Of a stretch of 64,000 bases of DNA, positions 36,401 through 47,737 are shown in pieces. The DNA lies in the NCBI RefSeq assembly GCF_047495875.1, contig NC_092462.1:40833669-40897668 (forward strand). The letters are read 5' to 3'. This DNA is from Pithys albifrons albifrons. Its lineage: Eukaryota; Chordata; Aves; Passeriformes; Thamnophilidae. Both the position numbers and the translations under genes were made by a program. The notes under the pieces are model-generated. The model saw nothing but the letters and a program-made list of their open reading frames with translations. It did no database searches and was not told the DNA's origin. How positions within the stretch are numbered: position 1 is the stretch's first letter; each line of letters begins with the position of its first letter.

Positions 36401-39400
36401 TCTCCACCCGCCAACCAGTGCAACGGAATTTTCTTTTGACTCAGCTGGATATTGTTGCTGCTTTCGGATACATAATGATTTTCCTTGATTTTGTACTGTA
36501 CTACCAGATAAAGAATAAGGGGGGAGAGAAGTCACATACAGTAACTGCATTGTTGTCATGTTTGCAGTTTGACCATACCCTTGTGGACATGATTACCATT
36601 TTTGCTTATAATTAAGAAAAAAAGCCAAATACTTTAAGTACATCTAAATAATAGTGAATGATGTTAAAGGTTCTAGTGTATGAAATCTAAAGAATCTATA
36701 CCTAAAGTATGATTTCAAACTGATAAGAATCTGAATTGACCTTCTATTCAGAACAGAAAGAACATATCATGCTTTGCCCTTATAAATTAAGTCCTTCAGA
36801 CTTTCTCTGTCACTGATTTCCTTTGTAAATTATAGAATCTTTGCAACACTTGGTTTCCTTTAAAATTCCTTGAGTGCTTTTAGCAATACTGTGCTATAAG
36901 CTGTAGTACCTAAATACAGGCAACTAAATTATTTAGTTTTCATTATAATATAATTTCATTTTATACCAGTGTTTATTGCTCTTGTTGCCTAGCTAGCAGA
37001 AATGTGAAGAGAAGGGCTACATGAAGCCTCTCCAATGTCTGCCCATTGGAATATCCATGGACAAATGCAGATTCTTCATGTAGTGAAACAAAGATAATTA
37101 TTCTGTTCATTTTCTCTAGGGGCACATTGACTCTTTCAATCACCAAAAGCGGGTCCCTGGAATATTACAAGAAGGTACCCTTGTTTTCTTGTGGTAGCAG
37201 TGGACTTTTGTTGAGACATTACCAGAGACTTTAAAGACAGGCTTTCTCAAATGAGGCTTTTCTCACATATAACCATTGTATCTCTGATCTGTGAGCCTTT
37301 CCAGCAAAGTTTATTTAAGCATGAGTATAAGTACCAAAAATTCAAATTCAATACCAACAGAAGTACTGATGAGATGATATATGACATGATATGATTGATA
37401 TGATATGGACAAAAATTTTTTTTAGACCTTAAAAGGCTAGTTTTTAATACAACACTTTTTTCAGTGAAAATCAAATTTTCCCATTATGTCTTGTTCTAAA
37501 GACAACACAGGAAATACAACCACATGATTAGAAATAAAAGGTTTGTTGTTTTATTAGTACCATCATGATTAATATTTTAGTTTTAAAGCAAATAACAAAT
37601 AAAATAAAAAAGAACAAATAAAATAAAAATATACCAGAGGAGAAATTGGCTGGTTTGGTTATTGACAACAGTTGCACATTTTGAATTATTTAATTTCTTT
37701 CATTTATCCAATCCACCTGCAAAAGTGAACAGAAAAGGGAAACATTTTTTTTCCTGATCTCTATGTGGAAGGATCAATCTTCATGTAATTTCAGTGATTG
37801 AAGACAGTGGAAAAGAAAGTAATTTTTCTCCTAAATATTTCTGTGATGTTATAGAGAGAAAATAATCCCTCTGATATGTCTTTGCTGCAGGAAAAAAAAA
37901 AAAAAGAAATTGAGACTTTCATTTAAAACTCTTTCTGGGGTTTGTACTTTGTCTTTTACCAGGGGCTGTAATACACAGTTCAGTCTGGCTTTTCTTAGAA
38001 ATTCAAAACAAAAATTCCTAACCATATTAAACTTATCTAAAGAGATGCAATTTATTTAGCCATTACCAAGGGAAAAAAACTATTCTTCCACTAAACAAGT
38101 GCTCCTCTGAATTTTCAGTCTGATCTTGTTGATGGACCCGCACTGAATTTTAATATCACAACAGTGGGAACAATAATTAATTACTTTTACCATAAACTAA
38201 AAACAACAGATGTGTGTATTTGGTTGATCCTAAGATACAGTAAGTATTTCCATTTCCTTGCACTCTTCCACAAGGCAAGCTTGTGTTTGTTGCTGTCCTA
38301 GGGGGACCATATTTATCCCTTGACAATGTTTCTCTCTGTGGTACCACACTAACTTCTCCCAAAGCTTCTAATTAATTATAATGTTTAAGTTCTACTTAGC
38401 CATTTAGGTCCATATCTACTTACAGGGTTTTTTTCTGTCTCAGGTCTGACAAATGTTGTGTGCCCAAAAGCCTGTAGTTAATTACATGAGGTAGAAATGG
38501 GCTGATTGCTAAGAAGTTCCTTTGTCACCTGACTTCAGGGCACTCAGTTTCTGTCAGGGTAAGACCATTAAGGATACAAAGTTTATGTCAGTGAGGAGGA
38601 CTATTTACAGTTATGCCTGTTAGGATTTTAGATTTAACATTCATACAATGGCTGACTTAGTAGAAGCTCACATCTACACCTTTAATGAAGCTGCTGTAGA
38701 ATTAGAACCGGCATTGTTTGAAGAACCAAAAAGACAGAGTTTGCTTTGGGAATTTCAAGTGCTGTAAAATTTGTATGTGTGCACCAAACTGAACTCTTTT
38801 AAATAAAAGTCAGTAAGTATATGTACTTTATTGCTGTACTTCTTCCCTCCAATACAAGAGGTTTTAACTATCAACGGCATCAGAAATTGAGTGATTTTCC
38901 CATTCTTGTAATTCAAATAGGCAATAAAAAGTAGAACCTAAAATGTTTAACAGTGAAGAAAATTGAACCATCCTGCTAAAAACTTTGCACCTCTTAATAA
39001 TAATGTCTGAACAAGTATTAAATCCAAATATGGTAGGAAATTACCTTCATAAGATATTAGCATTCACCAGACCAAAAATACTTGTTTTTCAGGCAGCTTT
39101 AGGTAAAATTTGTATATAACACATGCTTTTTCACAGGCATTCTGTATCTTATAGCTCCAGTTTGTATTTGTGTTTTGATTTTTCCATAATATCTGCATAA
39201 CTCTAATCAAACAGCAGTTCTGAATTTATCTTTTAACTTACTTAAATTTCTTTTAACACGTGACTTTGATACAGTTTCCAATAAAAGCTGCATACCTATA
39301 TTAATCCTCTTCTGTACGAATTCACAATTTAGTGAAAATAAGCTAAAATTCCCTGGCACTGAAAACAATGCTCTGTATCATATTGTTTGCAACTTTCCTT

Positions 39401-40079
39401 AGAAGTAGTTCCATCTTAGTAGCATTTTTCCTGCTAAGAAGTTACTTGCAACCTTGAGGAAATCTCTTAGTTTCACTGTGCTTTCACCATGTATTACCAA
39501 GGATAATTTCTATTAGAAAACCTCGCATTATTATTGAGAAAAATATCAGAAAAATTGCATGTATTTCCTTTTATTACTATCGTATGCATTGGTTGATGTT
39601 CCATGTTGTAAACAGTGCTTTCAGAACTCAGTCTGAGGCAAAAGAAAGGATGTAATTATTTTCTTGTCATACTGTTGTCATCAGTTTTGGGTTTTGTGTC
39701 AACTCCATCATGGTTTTCATAACTCGGCTCATCAACTTGCTTTCCAAAATGCCAGATGCACATTAGATCTGGTTCATACAACATAGGTCTGGTTCAGCCT
39801 AGTCCCCTTTGTGTCTTCCACTTTAAATGAGCTTTGATTTCTCTGAATGAGCTGTATTAGCACCTCTGAATGTAGTATAGACTTTGCTTTTATAAAAATT
39901 TTATTTTTTTAAGTGTAATTAAGAACACACGAGCCTTTGCAAACCCTTGTCTTCCTACCGTCTGTTTGCACACACACCATAAACCAGTTATGGTATTTTA
40001 GTATCCGTGGTTTAAATTCTTGCAGGAAACAACTGTGATGACAAGTTACCTAAATTTTACAGAACATACGTTTGCTGAT
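33481..40079. other. Unique A+T-rich sequence, no gene seen
   Basis: No repeat family or gene was identified. It contains a TGATA-rich stretch at 37368-37408 and an A-rich AAATA stretch at 37590-37633. Frames at 34179-34517 and 36371-36615 lack splice support. The sequence around 36390-36480 is somewhat conserved-looking, but I have no strong case for it. Confidence 0.45.
37368..37408. repeat. Degenerate (TGATA)n repeat
   Basis: Imperfect tandem units of TGATA/TGATATG, repeated about eight times. Confidence 0.7.
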
Positions 40080-42500
40080 ACTGGACTCTGGGTAGCACTA
40101 TGATAGTTCTGTTGTGGAGTTTTTGTGTAAGCAGTATCCGTGAGGGAACATTTCAAAGTCATGTGGTTTTGTATGCTGTCCACATAATGAACAGAACTTC
40201 AATAACAGTTCAATTCCTCTCAGTGCTTGGCCAGATCAGAGCTTTTCTTCTTGTGATTCTTGAAGTCTGTTCTAGTCTACCTCTTCTTTGTAGCACATTG
40301 ATGATTCTAAATTAGGTACCTGCTTTCCCATCAGTCTTACAAACCAAACTGAATTCCTAGCTACATGTGTCTTTGATGCTGTTTGACTCTTTGAAGCTCT
40401 CCTCCCCAAAAACCTGCTCCAGTTTCTTTGAAGTAATCAGGGAAACTAAGAGTGTCTCTTGACCCATTCTCTAAATTCTGTCATGCCATCTTTAGAACAG
40501 GACATGAAGATATGTTGGCATCTGAGTCACTTCAAAAGCCACAAAAAGCTCAGTCAAGTTATGGGCACATGAAAAAAAGAAATATAGCATCAGGGATTAA
40601 ACTCAGCTTCCTTTAGTAGCAGTACACTCTGGTAGATCTTCTGAGGCCACAAAATTTCTCCAAAGGAAATCTCATAAGAACACCCCACTGGGTATAAGTT
40701 CTATTCCCCCTGCATGCATGTACACATATTTGTCATTTTTATCTCAGTATGCATGGTCTTAATATTTAGCAGTACTGATGAGGCTGCTACTTATTCATCA
40801 GCCACTAAATCATCTGACCATACCTGATGTAGAAATTAAGTTGAGGAACTCATGTTTTTCCCCTCCTCTGTTTGTATGTCCCAGAGAAGAGCAGACTGTG
40901 CGGAGAACCCTTTGGATCTCAGGTCTCAAATATAGGAAAAGTACAAGCCCTACAGGAAGAGTTGATTCTTTCTTAAGCTTTTCTTAGAATAATGTCATTT
41001 GTTAATGGATATAGCTTACTACTTCTTTCTGTTATGTTCCCACCAAGAACAATCATTTCCCTTTAGGTTATATCTATGTGGGCTATAGCTCTTCTGATAT
41101 GAATTCTGCTCAGGCAAAGCAATCAGAATCTCAATTATCAATAACTAGGTGTCAAGTGTCTCCTGGCCTATGTGTTATCTGTGCTGCAAGGTCTGTCTTC
41201 AATTTAAAAAAGGTGCAAAAATATACTAGAGTATTCTGCCTTCTCCCCTCTTATAGCAACTGCCATTATATTCTCTTTTCCAAGCATTCTTCAGGTTTTT
41301 TGTTTGCCAGTGAAAATTGCACTGCCTGTGGAAGCCTAGTATATCTGTCAAACAGGCTTTGTATAGTGTACCCCACAGCTATACAATCCAAATTCTGAAC
41401 ATGCCAGCTTCTCAGAGACTCTTTTCACAGGATATATTTCAGTCCAAATACAATATTAACTGGATTTACAGACTATAGAACCAAGTTCCTTAAGAGAAGA
41501 CAAGTTTTTTGACAACAACCTTAGGTATATTTGCAAAAAAAAGTGATCCATGCTGAATCTTTATTTAAAATGTTAGATTCTAAATGCTTAAACTGAAATT
41601 CAGTAATCCCCTTGCTTCCACGAGGGAGATTGCTTTGCAACTCTCACTCTGCAGGATGATCCATCACTCAGTTTTCACTTCAGAAATCCCTGCAAATCAT
41701 GCTAGGCTACTAATAGTTGGCCTATTGTCAGAAACGAACAATTCATGTCCTTTATCTTACGATGTGACAGCCTTTTGAATCTTTCTGATGCTCTCTTCTG
41801 CATTTATGTGTTAAAACAGTCTTTATGATCCCTCCTCTGCAACACGGACATCTGAGATTCAAACTCTTGTAGTTAATTCCTTTGCACTGTTTTCCATAAG
41901 GACAAGCTGTAGGATCCATCTGAAGCTTTTGCCTAAAGAGAATTCTGACTTTCATGTACTGAAAGAAGTTAACTTGCCTCTATTCTTTCTTAAACTTCAC
42001 ACTTCATCTCTGGAAACAAATCTCCAAAAATTAGATGTTGTAATGAGGCCATGACCTTACAAGAACTGTCTTTTTCCATCAGAAGCTGAAAGACTCAAGG
42101 AACTACCAGGTCCCTCTCAAAGACATCTGATGTGTAAAAGAACACCATCAAAATCACTAACTCCCTCTTTCTTATGAAAGGTCCACTTGGCTGCAATTCA
42201 AAGAGAAACAGAGGCTTTCCTATGAATTTTCTCGTATATGACATTTGCCATACAGCCACCTGGAGCTTCTTTCACAATTTTGCTTAATATTATGCGCTTC
42301 CTGAAGTGTCTAGAAAAATTTAAGTCTTTGAGAAGTCCAGCTCTGAGTCTTTACTTAACTAGAGTCTGTGAAGAACTCTCCCAGTTCAATGCAGTAGATT
42401 GTACTTGGAATTCTTTTTGTGTAAGTTTACAAAGAGACAGTCACGCCACAGAAAAAATAATTTCTCACTTGAAACTGTTATTCTTTAAGATGTTTGTATG
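40080..42500. other. Compositionally distinct block, possible ancient repeat or pseudogene on minus strand
   Basis: The plus strand here is rich in ctt/tct words and CpT-type trinucleotides, so the minus strand reads like an old cDNA or retroelement. On the minus strand, 41955-41752 gives a 67-codon frame containing CPYGKQCKGINYKSLNLRCP followed by C, a cysteine-dense stretch (four cysteines in about 18 residues), and then HKCRREHQKDSKGCH. That C/H spacing hints at a zinc-binding knuckle but fits no family I can name. Other frames in the block (41078-41398 plus; 42238-42549 plus) do not connect. Boundaries are soft. It may be an ancient interspersed repeat absent from my memory, or plain unique DNA. 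Confidence 0.25.
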
Positions 42501-43537
42501 CATATTCAAAGCTCTATACGGTCTGCCTCTTTTATTATTCTGTGGATAGCAGACAGAAGAGGACATGGGGAAGTGCTTTAATGGAAATTGTGAAATTTAA
42601 AACAGTTGGAATACCAATGCAGAGTACCAATGCTAGTGTATTGATAAGTGCAGTGGGAACTAATATATATATATACCTCTTCATTAAAGGCTGCAGCATG
42701 GTATCTCTTCATATCCTATTGATTATTCTTTTATGCCAGTGCTATATAGTTGTTGATAAGGTTATGTGCCTTCTTTAACCAAAGAAGATAATGTACTCGT
42801 AATCCACTTCTAAAACAGGTATTAAGAAAGTCATAGAATTTTTTTTTTGTAGCCAGAGCAACTGTAGCACTTCCCTTACAGAAGAAGAATTGGGTTAGAA
42901 CTTCAAATGGCAAATTTGCAGTTCTCAAGGTATTAAAAAAAATGAAATTCAAAGGTCTGATGTCTTCTCCAGCTGGGCAGTTACTAAAGGTTACTTGCGA
43001 TTTTCATGAGTATTTGCATTTCAGTACCAGAGTATTTACGTCACAGACCAAACATCTTTCCCCATCAACAGGTCTCAAAGCAGGTAAATATATTTTACAT
43101 ACTGTATTTTAATGGTTATGCTGATATGTAGCTCAGATTTAAACATCAAGTGAAGTACTGAAATGGTCCCATGGCTCATAATCCCATAATCTACTTTTGA
43201 CATATATTTCCAGCATCAGATATTTCAAAGTATTCTGTAATACACCCTTAAGGTAATGCATAAGACTGCCAAATTTGCTAAGAAACAGTTAAACTCCAGT
43301 TAAATACTAATTTCTGCCAAATTCTAATTTATAGTAGTTGATAGTAGTTGTTATTTTGGGGGGATGGGTTGTTTGTATGTTTTGTTTTGTTTTCTTTGTA
43401 AAGCAGGGCAGGGTTGTTTTGCTCTTCCAAAGAAACTGATACTTGAGTTTACAGTGAGTGAACAGAGGGACCAGTCACAATGGGAGAGTATAACCACTGC
43501 CTGATTCACTGCAGACCCCCCTGCACTACACTGATCA
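42501..43537. other. Unique sequence upstream of solo LTR
   Basis: Contains a short (TA)n run at 42664-42677. No gene or repeat family is recognised. Confidence 0.5.
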
Positions 43538-43542
43538 GTGTA
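43538..43542. repeat. Target-site duplication GTGTA, left copy
   Basis: The five bases gtgta directly precede the LTR and are repeated exactly at 44135-44139. Confidence 0.9.
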
Positions 43543-44134
43543 TGCGCTGCTTTCAGCTGGGGTAGAATTAATTGTCTTTACAGTGGTTAGTATGGGACTG
43601 TGTTTTGGATTTGTGCTGAACACACAGGAGTGATAATATAGAGATATTTTTGTTTTTGCTAAGCAGTGATTACGGAGCGCAAAGGCCTTTTCTGCTTTTT
43701 GTATTGCCATGTTGGCAAGGAAGTTTGGGGGTGGCTGGGAGGAGACACAACTGGGAAAGGTGACCCAAACTGACGGAATGGATATTGCATACCATATGAG
43801 ATCATGCCCAGTATATAAAGTGGAAGGAAGAAGGAGAAGGGGAGAGACATGTGGAGTGATGGTGTTTGTCTTCCCAAGTAACTGTTAGACGTGAGGGGCC
43901 CCTGCTCTCCTGGAGATGGCTGAACACGTGCCTGCCTATGGGAAACAGTGAAGTAATTCTTTGTTTTACTTTGCTTGTATGTGCGGCTTCTGCTTTTTCT
44001 ATTAAACTGTCTCTATCCCCATCCATGAGTTTTCCAGCTTTTACCCTTCTGATCCTCTCCCCAATCTCACTGGAGGGGGGAGTGAGTGAGTACCTGCGTG
44101 GGGCTTGGTATCTGGCTGTGTTTAAACCACGACA
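43543..44134 (+). mobile_element. Solo LTR of an avian ERVL-like endogenous retrovirus
   Basis: A complete 592-bp solo LTR with exact GTGTA duplications on both sides. It starts TGCGCTGCTTTCAGCTGGG (canonically TGTGCTGGTTTTGGCTGGG, so the third base is mutated) and ends TTTAAACCACGACA. The U3 region includes the well-known ggatattgcataccatatga tract. A TATA box (TATATAAA) lies at 43812-43819 and an ATTAAA poly(A) signal at 44001-44006, giving a normal U3-R-U5 order on the plus strand. It matches a very common avian ERVL-type LTR from memory. No gag, pol or env sequence remains. It could act as an alternative promoter or poly(A) site for nearby transcripts, but nothing here shows that it does. 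Confidence 0.96.
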
Positions 44135-44139
44135 GTGTA
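44135..44139. repeat. Target-site duplication GTGTA, right copy
   Basis: Exact partner of 43538-43542, abutting the LTR terminus ACGACA. Confidence 0.9.
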
Positions 44140-47100
44140 GAAGTAAGTGTTCGGTTGTTTAGTCATGTATAAGTCAGGTCTAATTTCTCCAATAACATCA
44201 AGTCAGTGAGAATTCCCCTAAAGGAATTAAATTCTCTGTTATTTCTTTCCAGAACCCCTCTATTCTGTGTTGCCTAGGTAGGATAGAATGAACAGACTAC
44301 TACTATCTACATCTGTAAAGTTATTCTTAGGTCTCACCTTCTCTTTTAAAAGGCTCCATGGCTATGAGTATCACAGGTTAATAATAATACATCTGAGAAA
44401 GGCTGATGGTTGTAAACATTACAATTAAACAGTATTATGTGTGTAATCAAAGTGTCTCTGTGTACTTGCACTGAAGGAATAAATAGTTTTGCTAGATTTT
44501 TATTTTATATTTTGTGTCCTTTCAGAACGTTCTGTCACATTTCTCAAAGCTAAAGCTAGCATTGATTTTATTAAAATGAATTTGTTCTCTCCAGGTTTGT
44601 CACTTGTATCCAGAATATTACTTTTTCTGAGCTCAGATAATCTTTATAAAACACAATTACAAATGTCAGTGCACAAATATTTTCTAAGTGTTCCTTTTTA
44701 TTTCCTCATTTTATGTTTTGGTTTGACATCTCCAAGTCGAACAATCTATAAAGAGCTGAAAAACACATCATAAGGAAGCAGATTTGCCATACTACTTCAA
44801 AGCATTAGTCTGTTTTAAGCAGTGTTATGCTTCTAGTTGTAAATGCCGATGTGTCATTATTGTGTGTCTGTCCCCTTAACAAAAATGGCTTTTTGCTGTA
44901 CTTAATTCCATCTCTGGAATTAGGATTTGTGCTATATTCACCCTTAACCTGGGTGCTGTGTTTAGTATTTCCCTGTCATATGACCAGTTAGTAATTTGAA
45001 GTCTTAGAGAAACACTGCTTTTCAGTTCTCAAGATTTTATATCTTAAAATACTAATTCATTAGATTTCAATGGAATGGTATCTCTTATGAATCTGTAGTA
45101 AAGCACATAGCATTACTTGGGCCATGTTTTATTTCCACAAAGGAGATATAAGTAGGACATTGAAATCTAGAAGACTTGTGATATTTAAAGTTAGTGGTTA
45201 CTTTTTCATTCTTCATGAATGTAAGTCAAACAGTGATTTCATTGATATTGGGGGGGGAAAATGTTAATAATAGAAATTACTATTCATTATTTGCAGTTAT
45301 AAAGTTACTTAAGTCATTACTTCAATACGCTTTTCACAGATGTCATCCAAACCTGAAATAATGCATGATTACAGACAGAACAGTTTGTTTTTAGAGGTGC
45401 TCATTAGCATGGGGTCAAATTTTAGTTTATGAGTGTAAGCTTTAAACCAGTCTCTATGCTTGTTTTTGTAGTCCTCATAGATTTGGATTCCCACTTACCA
45501 AATGGAAATCTTGAACCTTGTATTTGAGTGTAATGATTGTCTCTTTTTTGTTTATTTATTTGTTTGTCTGGGTGGGGTTGTGGGGATTTTTTGGGTGTTA
45601 TGTCATTTGTTTGTTTGTTTCAGGGCATGCATATTTTTATGCAATTCCTTCATGCTGTGTGTGTTTAAAGCTACATGATAAATCTGGAAAAATGTATATA
45701 TTATTTTTATTATGCTATTCTTCTCACATATACTAAAACTGAATTAAAATCTTCCTGATGAATTGACAAAAGTGATGACCTAGCTTTAATATGTTCACTG
45801 CTAAACATCCCTATAAAGTCTATTTGCTTCTGACTCATATCTGGTCAAGAATAACACCTCTGCTAGTGTCTGAAATCACATGGATTATCAAAAATAAAAG
45901 GAAGTGCTAATTTTTTTTTCTGTCGCCATGTTACTCTTTTCTTTCGAAGATTATGAAACATTCCTTCTTGTGCTTTACATGCAAAGAGAAAAGATCCCTT
46001 TAATATTTAAACTTTTGACATTACTGTGCTTTCACTGGGAAAATATGTAAAGCCTTCTGCATATATCTGTTCATTTTCCTGGTGATCATAAATAGCTTCA
46101 GTGTGACTTGACAGCTTGGATGTTCCCTCCTGAATTAAGTTCAGGCCATTTGTTGGGTAGCAAGGGGAAACTCATATGACAGATGCCTTCACTGGAAAGC
46201 TTGGAAAAGTTCTAATAGCATGGTAGTTACTCTTGAGGAATTACTCCTCTGTTAACAAAAGTCCATTTTACCCCAGAAAATTTAAAGAGTCTTTATTACT
46301 CTAGTTCAAAAGTTATTTTTAGATAAGGTGTAATACAAAAGCTGTCGAACAGACCCGCATTTTAAAATATTTCTGTATAAGTATTTTGAATTTTCTGCTG
46401 ATTTATGTATTTTAAAAAGTGATCCTGTGCCTTATGACAGCTATTCAAATATGCAATTTAAAATAACATAAGCCTGAACTACATGACTACATACCAACAC
46501 AAAATTGTACACACTTCTATTATTGCCATAGCTTCAGGAAATTGTTTTCCCACAAAATATAAAGGCCTCATGTGAAATAATTGCAAGAATATTTTTTTCT
46601 CAACGGTCTCTATTCTGAACAAATTAATATATAAACTAATCAATAGAAAAAGTTTTTAACAGAAAATAAAAGTATTCTTGGCTATAAGTGGCCTTTAGGA
46701 GTTTGTCAGTATTGTCCATATCTGATACTGTCTCCCAATTAATATGAAAATGTAAACATAAAAAAATAGGAAAAATGCACCAAATCCTTCCATGCTTATT
46801 TTCACAGGAATAGAAAATAATTTACATAATGCTTTCAATTTCTACTCTCACACAACTGAATGGTAAAGGTAATAAATGTCCTTTCCCTGGATGGACTCAT
46901 ATTTACCACTGTATCAGCCAAAACTGCACTCCTGTATGTAAAGCTGCAGCATTGCTTAAGTCCATTATTGACATTCTGGAGACTAGATTACACTTTTATA
47001 CTAGCAACTGCCTGGTAAAAGAACAGGCTGGGAAAACTAAGGGAACTAAAACTTTAAAATGAGAGGAGGGTGGCCTACATCACAGAAATACTTTTCTGGA

Positions 47101-47256
47101 ATGCCAGTCTGCCTTTGAGACTTAGGAAAAAGGTTCAGCAAGGGAAGAAACAAAGCCATAAGCAAATGAGGTTTACTTATGTAAATGCACAACACCTACT
47201 TCTAAGTAAAACTTTAAGTCCAGAAAGTCAATATGTGTTTTAAATTGACTATATTT
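44140..47256. other. Unique A+T-rich sequence, no gene seen
   Basis: No repeat family or gene is recognised. A TTGTTT-rich stretch lies at 45543-45622. The 77-codon frame 46829-47062 has no splice support. Confidence 0.5.
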
Positions 47257-47450
47257 TTTCCTTCCTTCCTTCCTTCCTTCCTTCCTTCCTTCCTTCCTTC
47301 CTTCCTTCCTTCCTTCCTTCCTTCCTTCCTTCCTTCCTTCCTTCCTTCCTTCCTTCCTTCCTTCCTTCCTTCCTTCCTTCCTTCCTTCCTTCCTTCCTTC
47401 CTTCCTTCCTTCCTTCCTTCCTTCCTTCCTTCCTTCCTTCCTTCCTTCCT
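47257..47450. repeat. (TTCC)n microsatellite, about 48 units
   Basis: An uninterrupted TTCC tetranucleotide array (GGAA on the minus strand) of about 193 bp follows a short T run. It is pure polypyrimidine on one strand and polypurine on the other, a mirror-repeat arrangement able in principle to form triplex (H-) DNA. GGAA is also the core site of ETS-family factors. The purity suggests recent expansion. Long pure arrays are hard to assemble, so the length may not be exact. Confidence 0.97.
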
Positions 47451-47737
47451 GTAGTCCTTCCTGTAGTCCTTCCTGTAGTCCTTCCTGTAGTCCTTCCTGT
47501 AGTCCTTCCTGTAGTCCTTCCTTCCTGTAGTCCTTCCTTCCTGTAGTCCTTCCTTCCTGTAGTCCTTCCTTCCTGTAGTCCTTCCTTCCTGTAGTCCTTC
47601 CTTCCTGTAGTCCTTCCTGTAGTCCTTCCTGTAGTCCTTCCTTCCTTCCTGTAGTCCTTCCTTCCTGTAGTCCTTCCTTCCTGTAGTCCTTCCTTCCTTC
47701 CTGTAGTCCTTCCTGTAGTCCTTCTTTCCTTCCTTCC
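47451..47737. repeat. TTCC/TGTAGTCC minisatellite with 12-, 16- and 20-bp units
   Basis: Directly continuous with the pure TTCC array. Nineteen GTAG interruptions recur at spacings of 12, 16 or 20 bp, always in steps of four, because each unit is GTAGTCC followed by one to three extra TTCC blocks. The order of spacings is five of 12, six of 16, two of 12, one of 20, two of 16, one of 20, then one of 12. Like units are clustered, so both point interruption and block duplication shaped the array. The minus strand is open through both arrays (47766-47173, 197 codons of EGRK, EGLQ, DYRK, TTGR) only because no frame of the repeat contains a stop. Confidence 0.95.

Noticed and set aside
43351..44162. 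Several frames on both strands over the 43.5-kb LTR
   Set aside because: LTRs do not encode these products, and the frames cross U3, R and U5 signals.
46829..47062. 77-codon frame with several cysteines
   Set aside because: No acceptor or donor of quality, no recognisable motif, and isolated in A+T-rich background.
47257..47737. Regularly spaced repeats that might suggest a CRISPR array
   Set aside because: There are no unique spacers, the units are pure tetranucleotide derivatives, and the host is a vertebrate.
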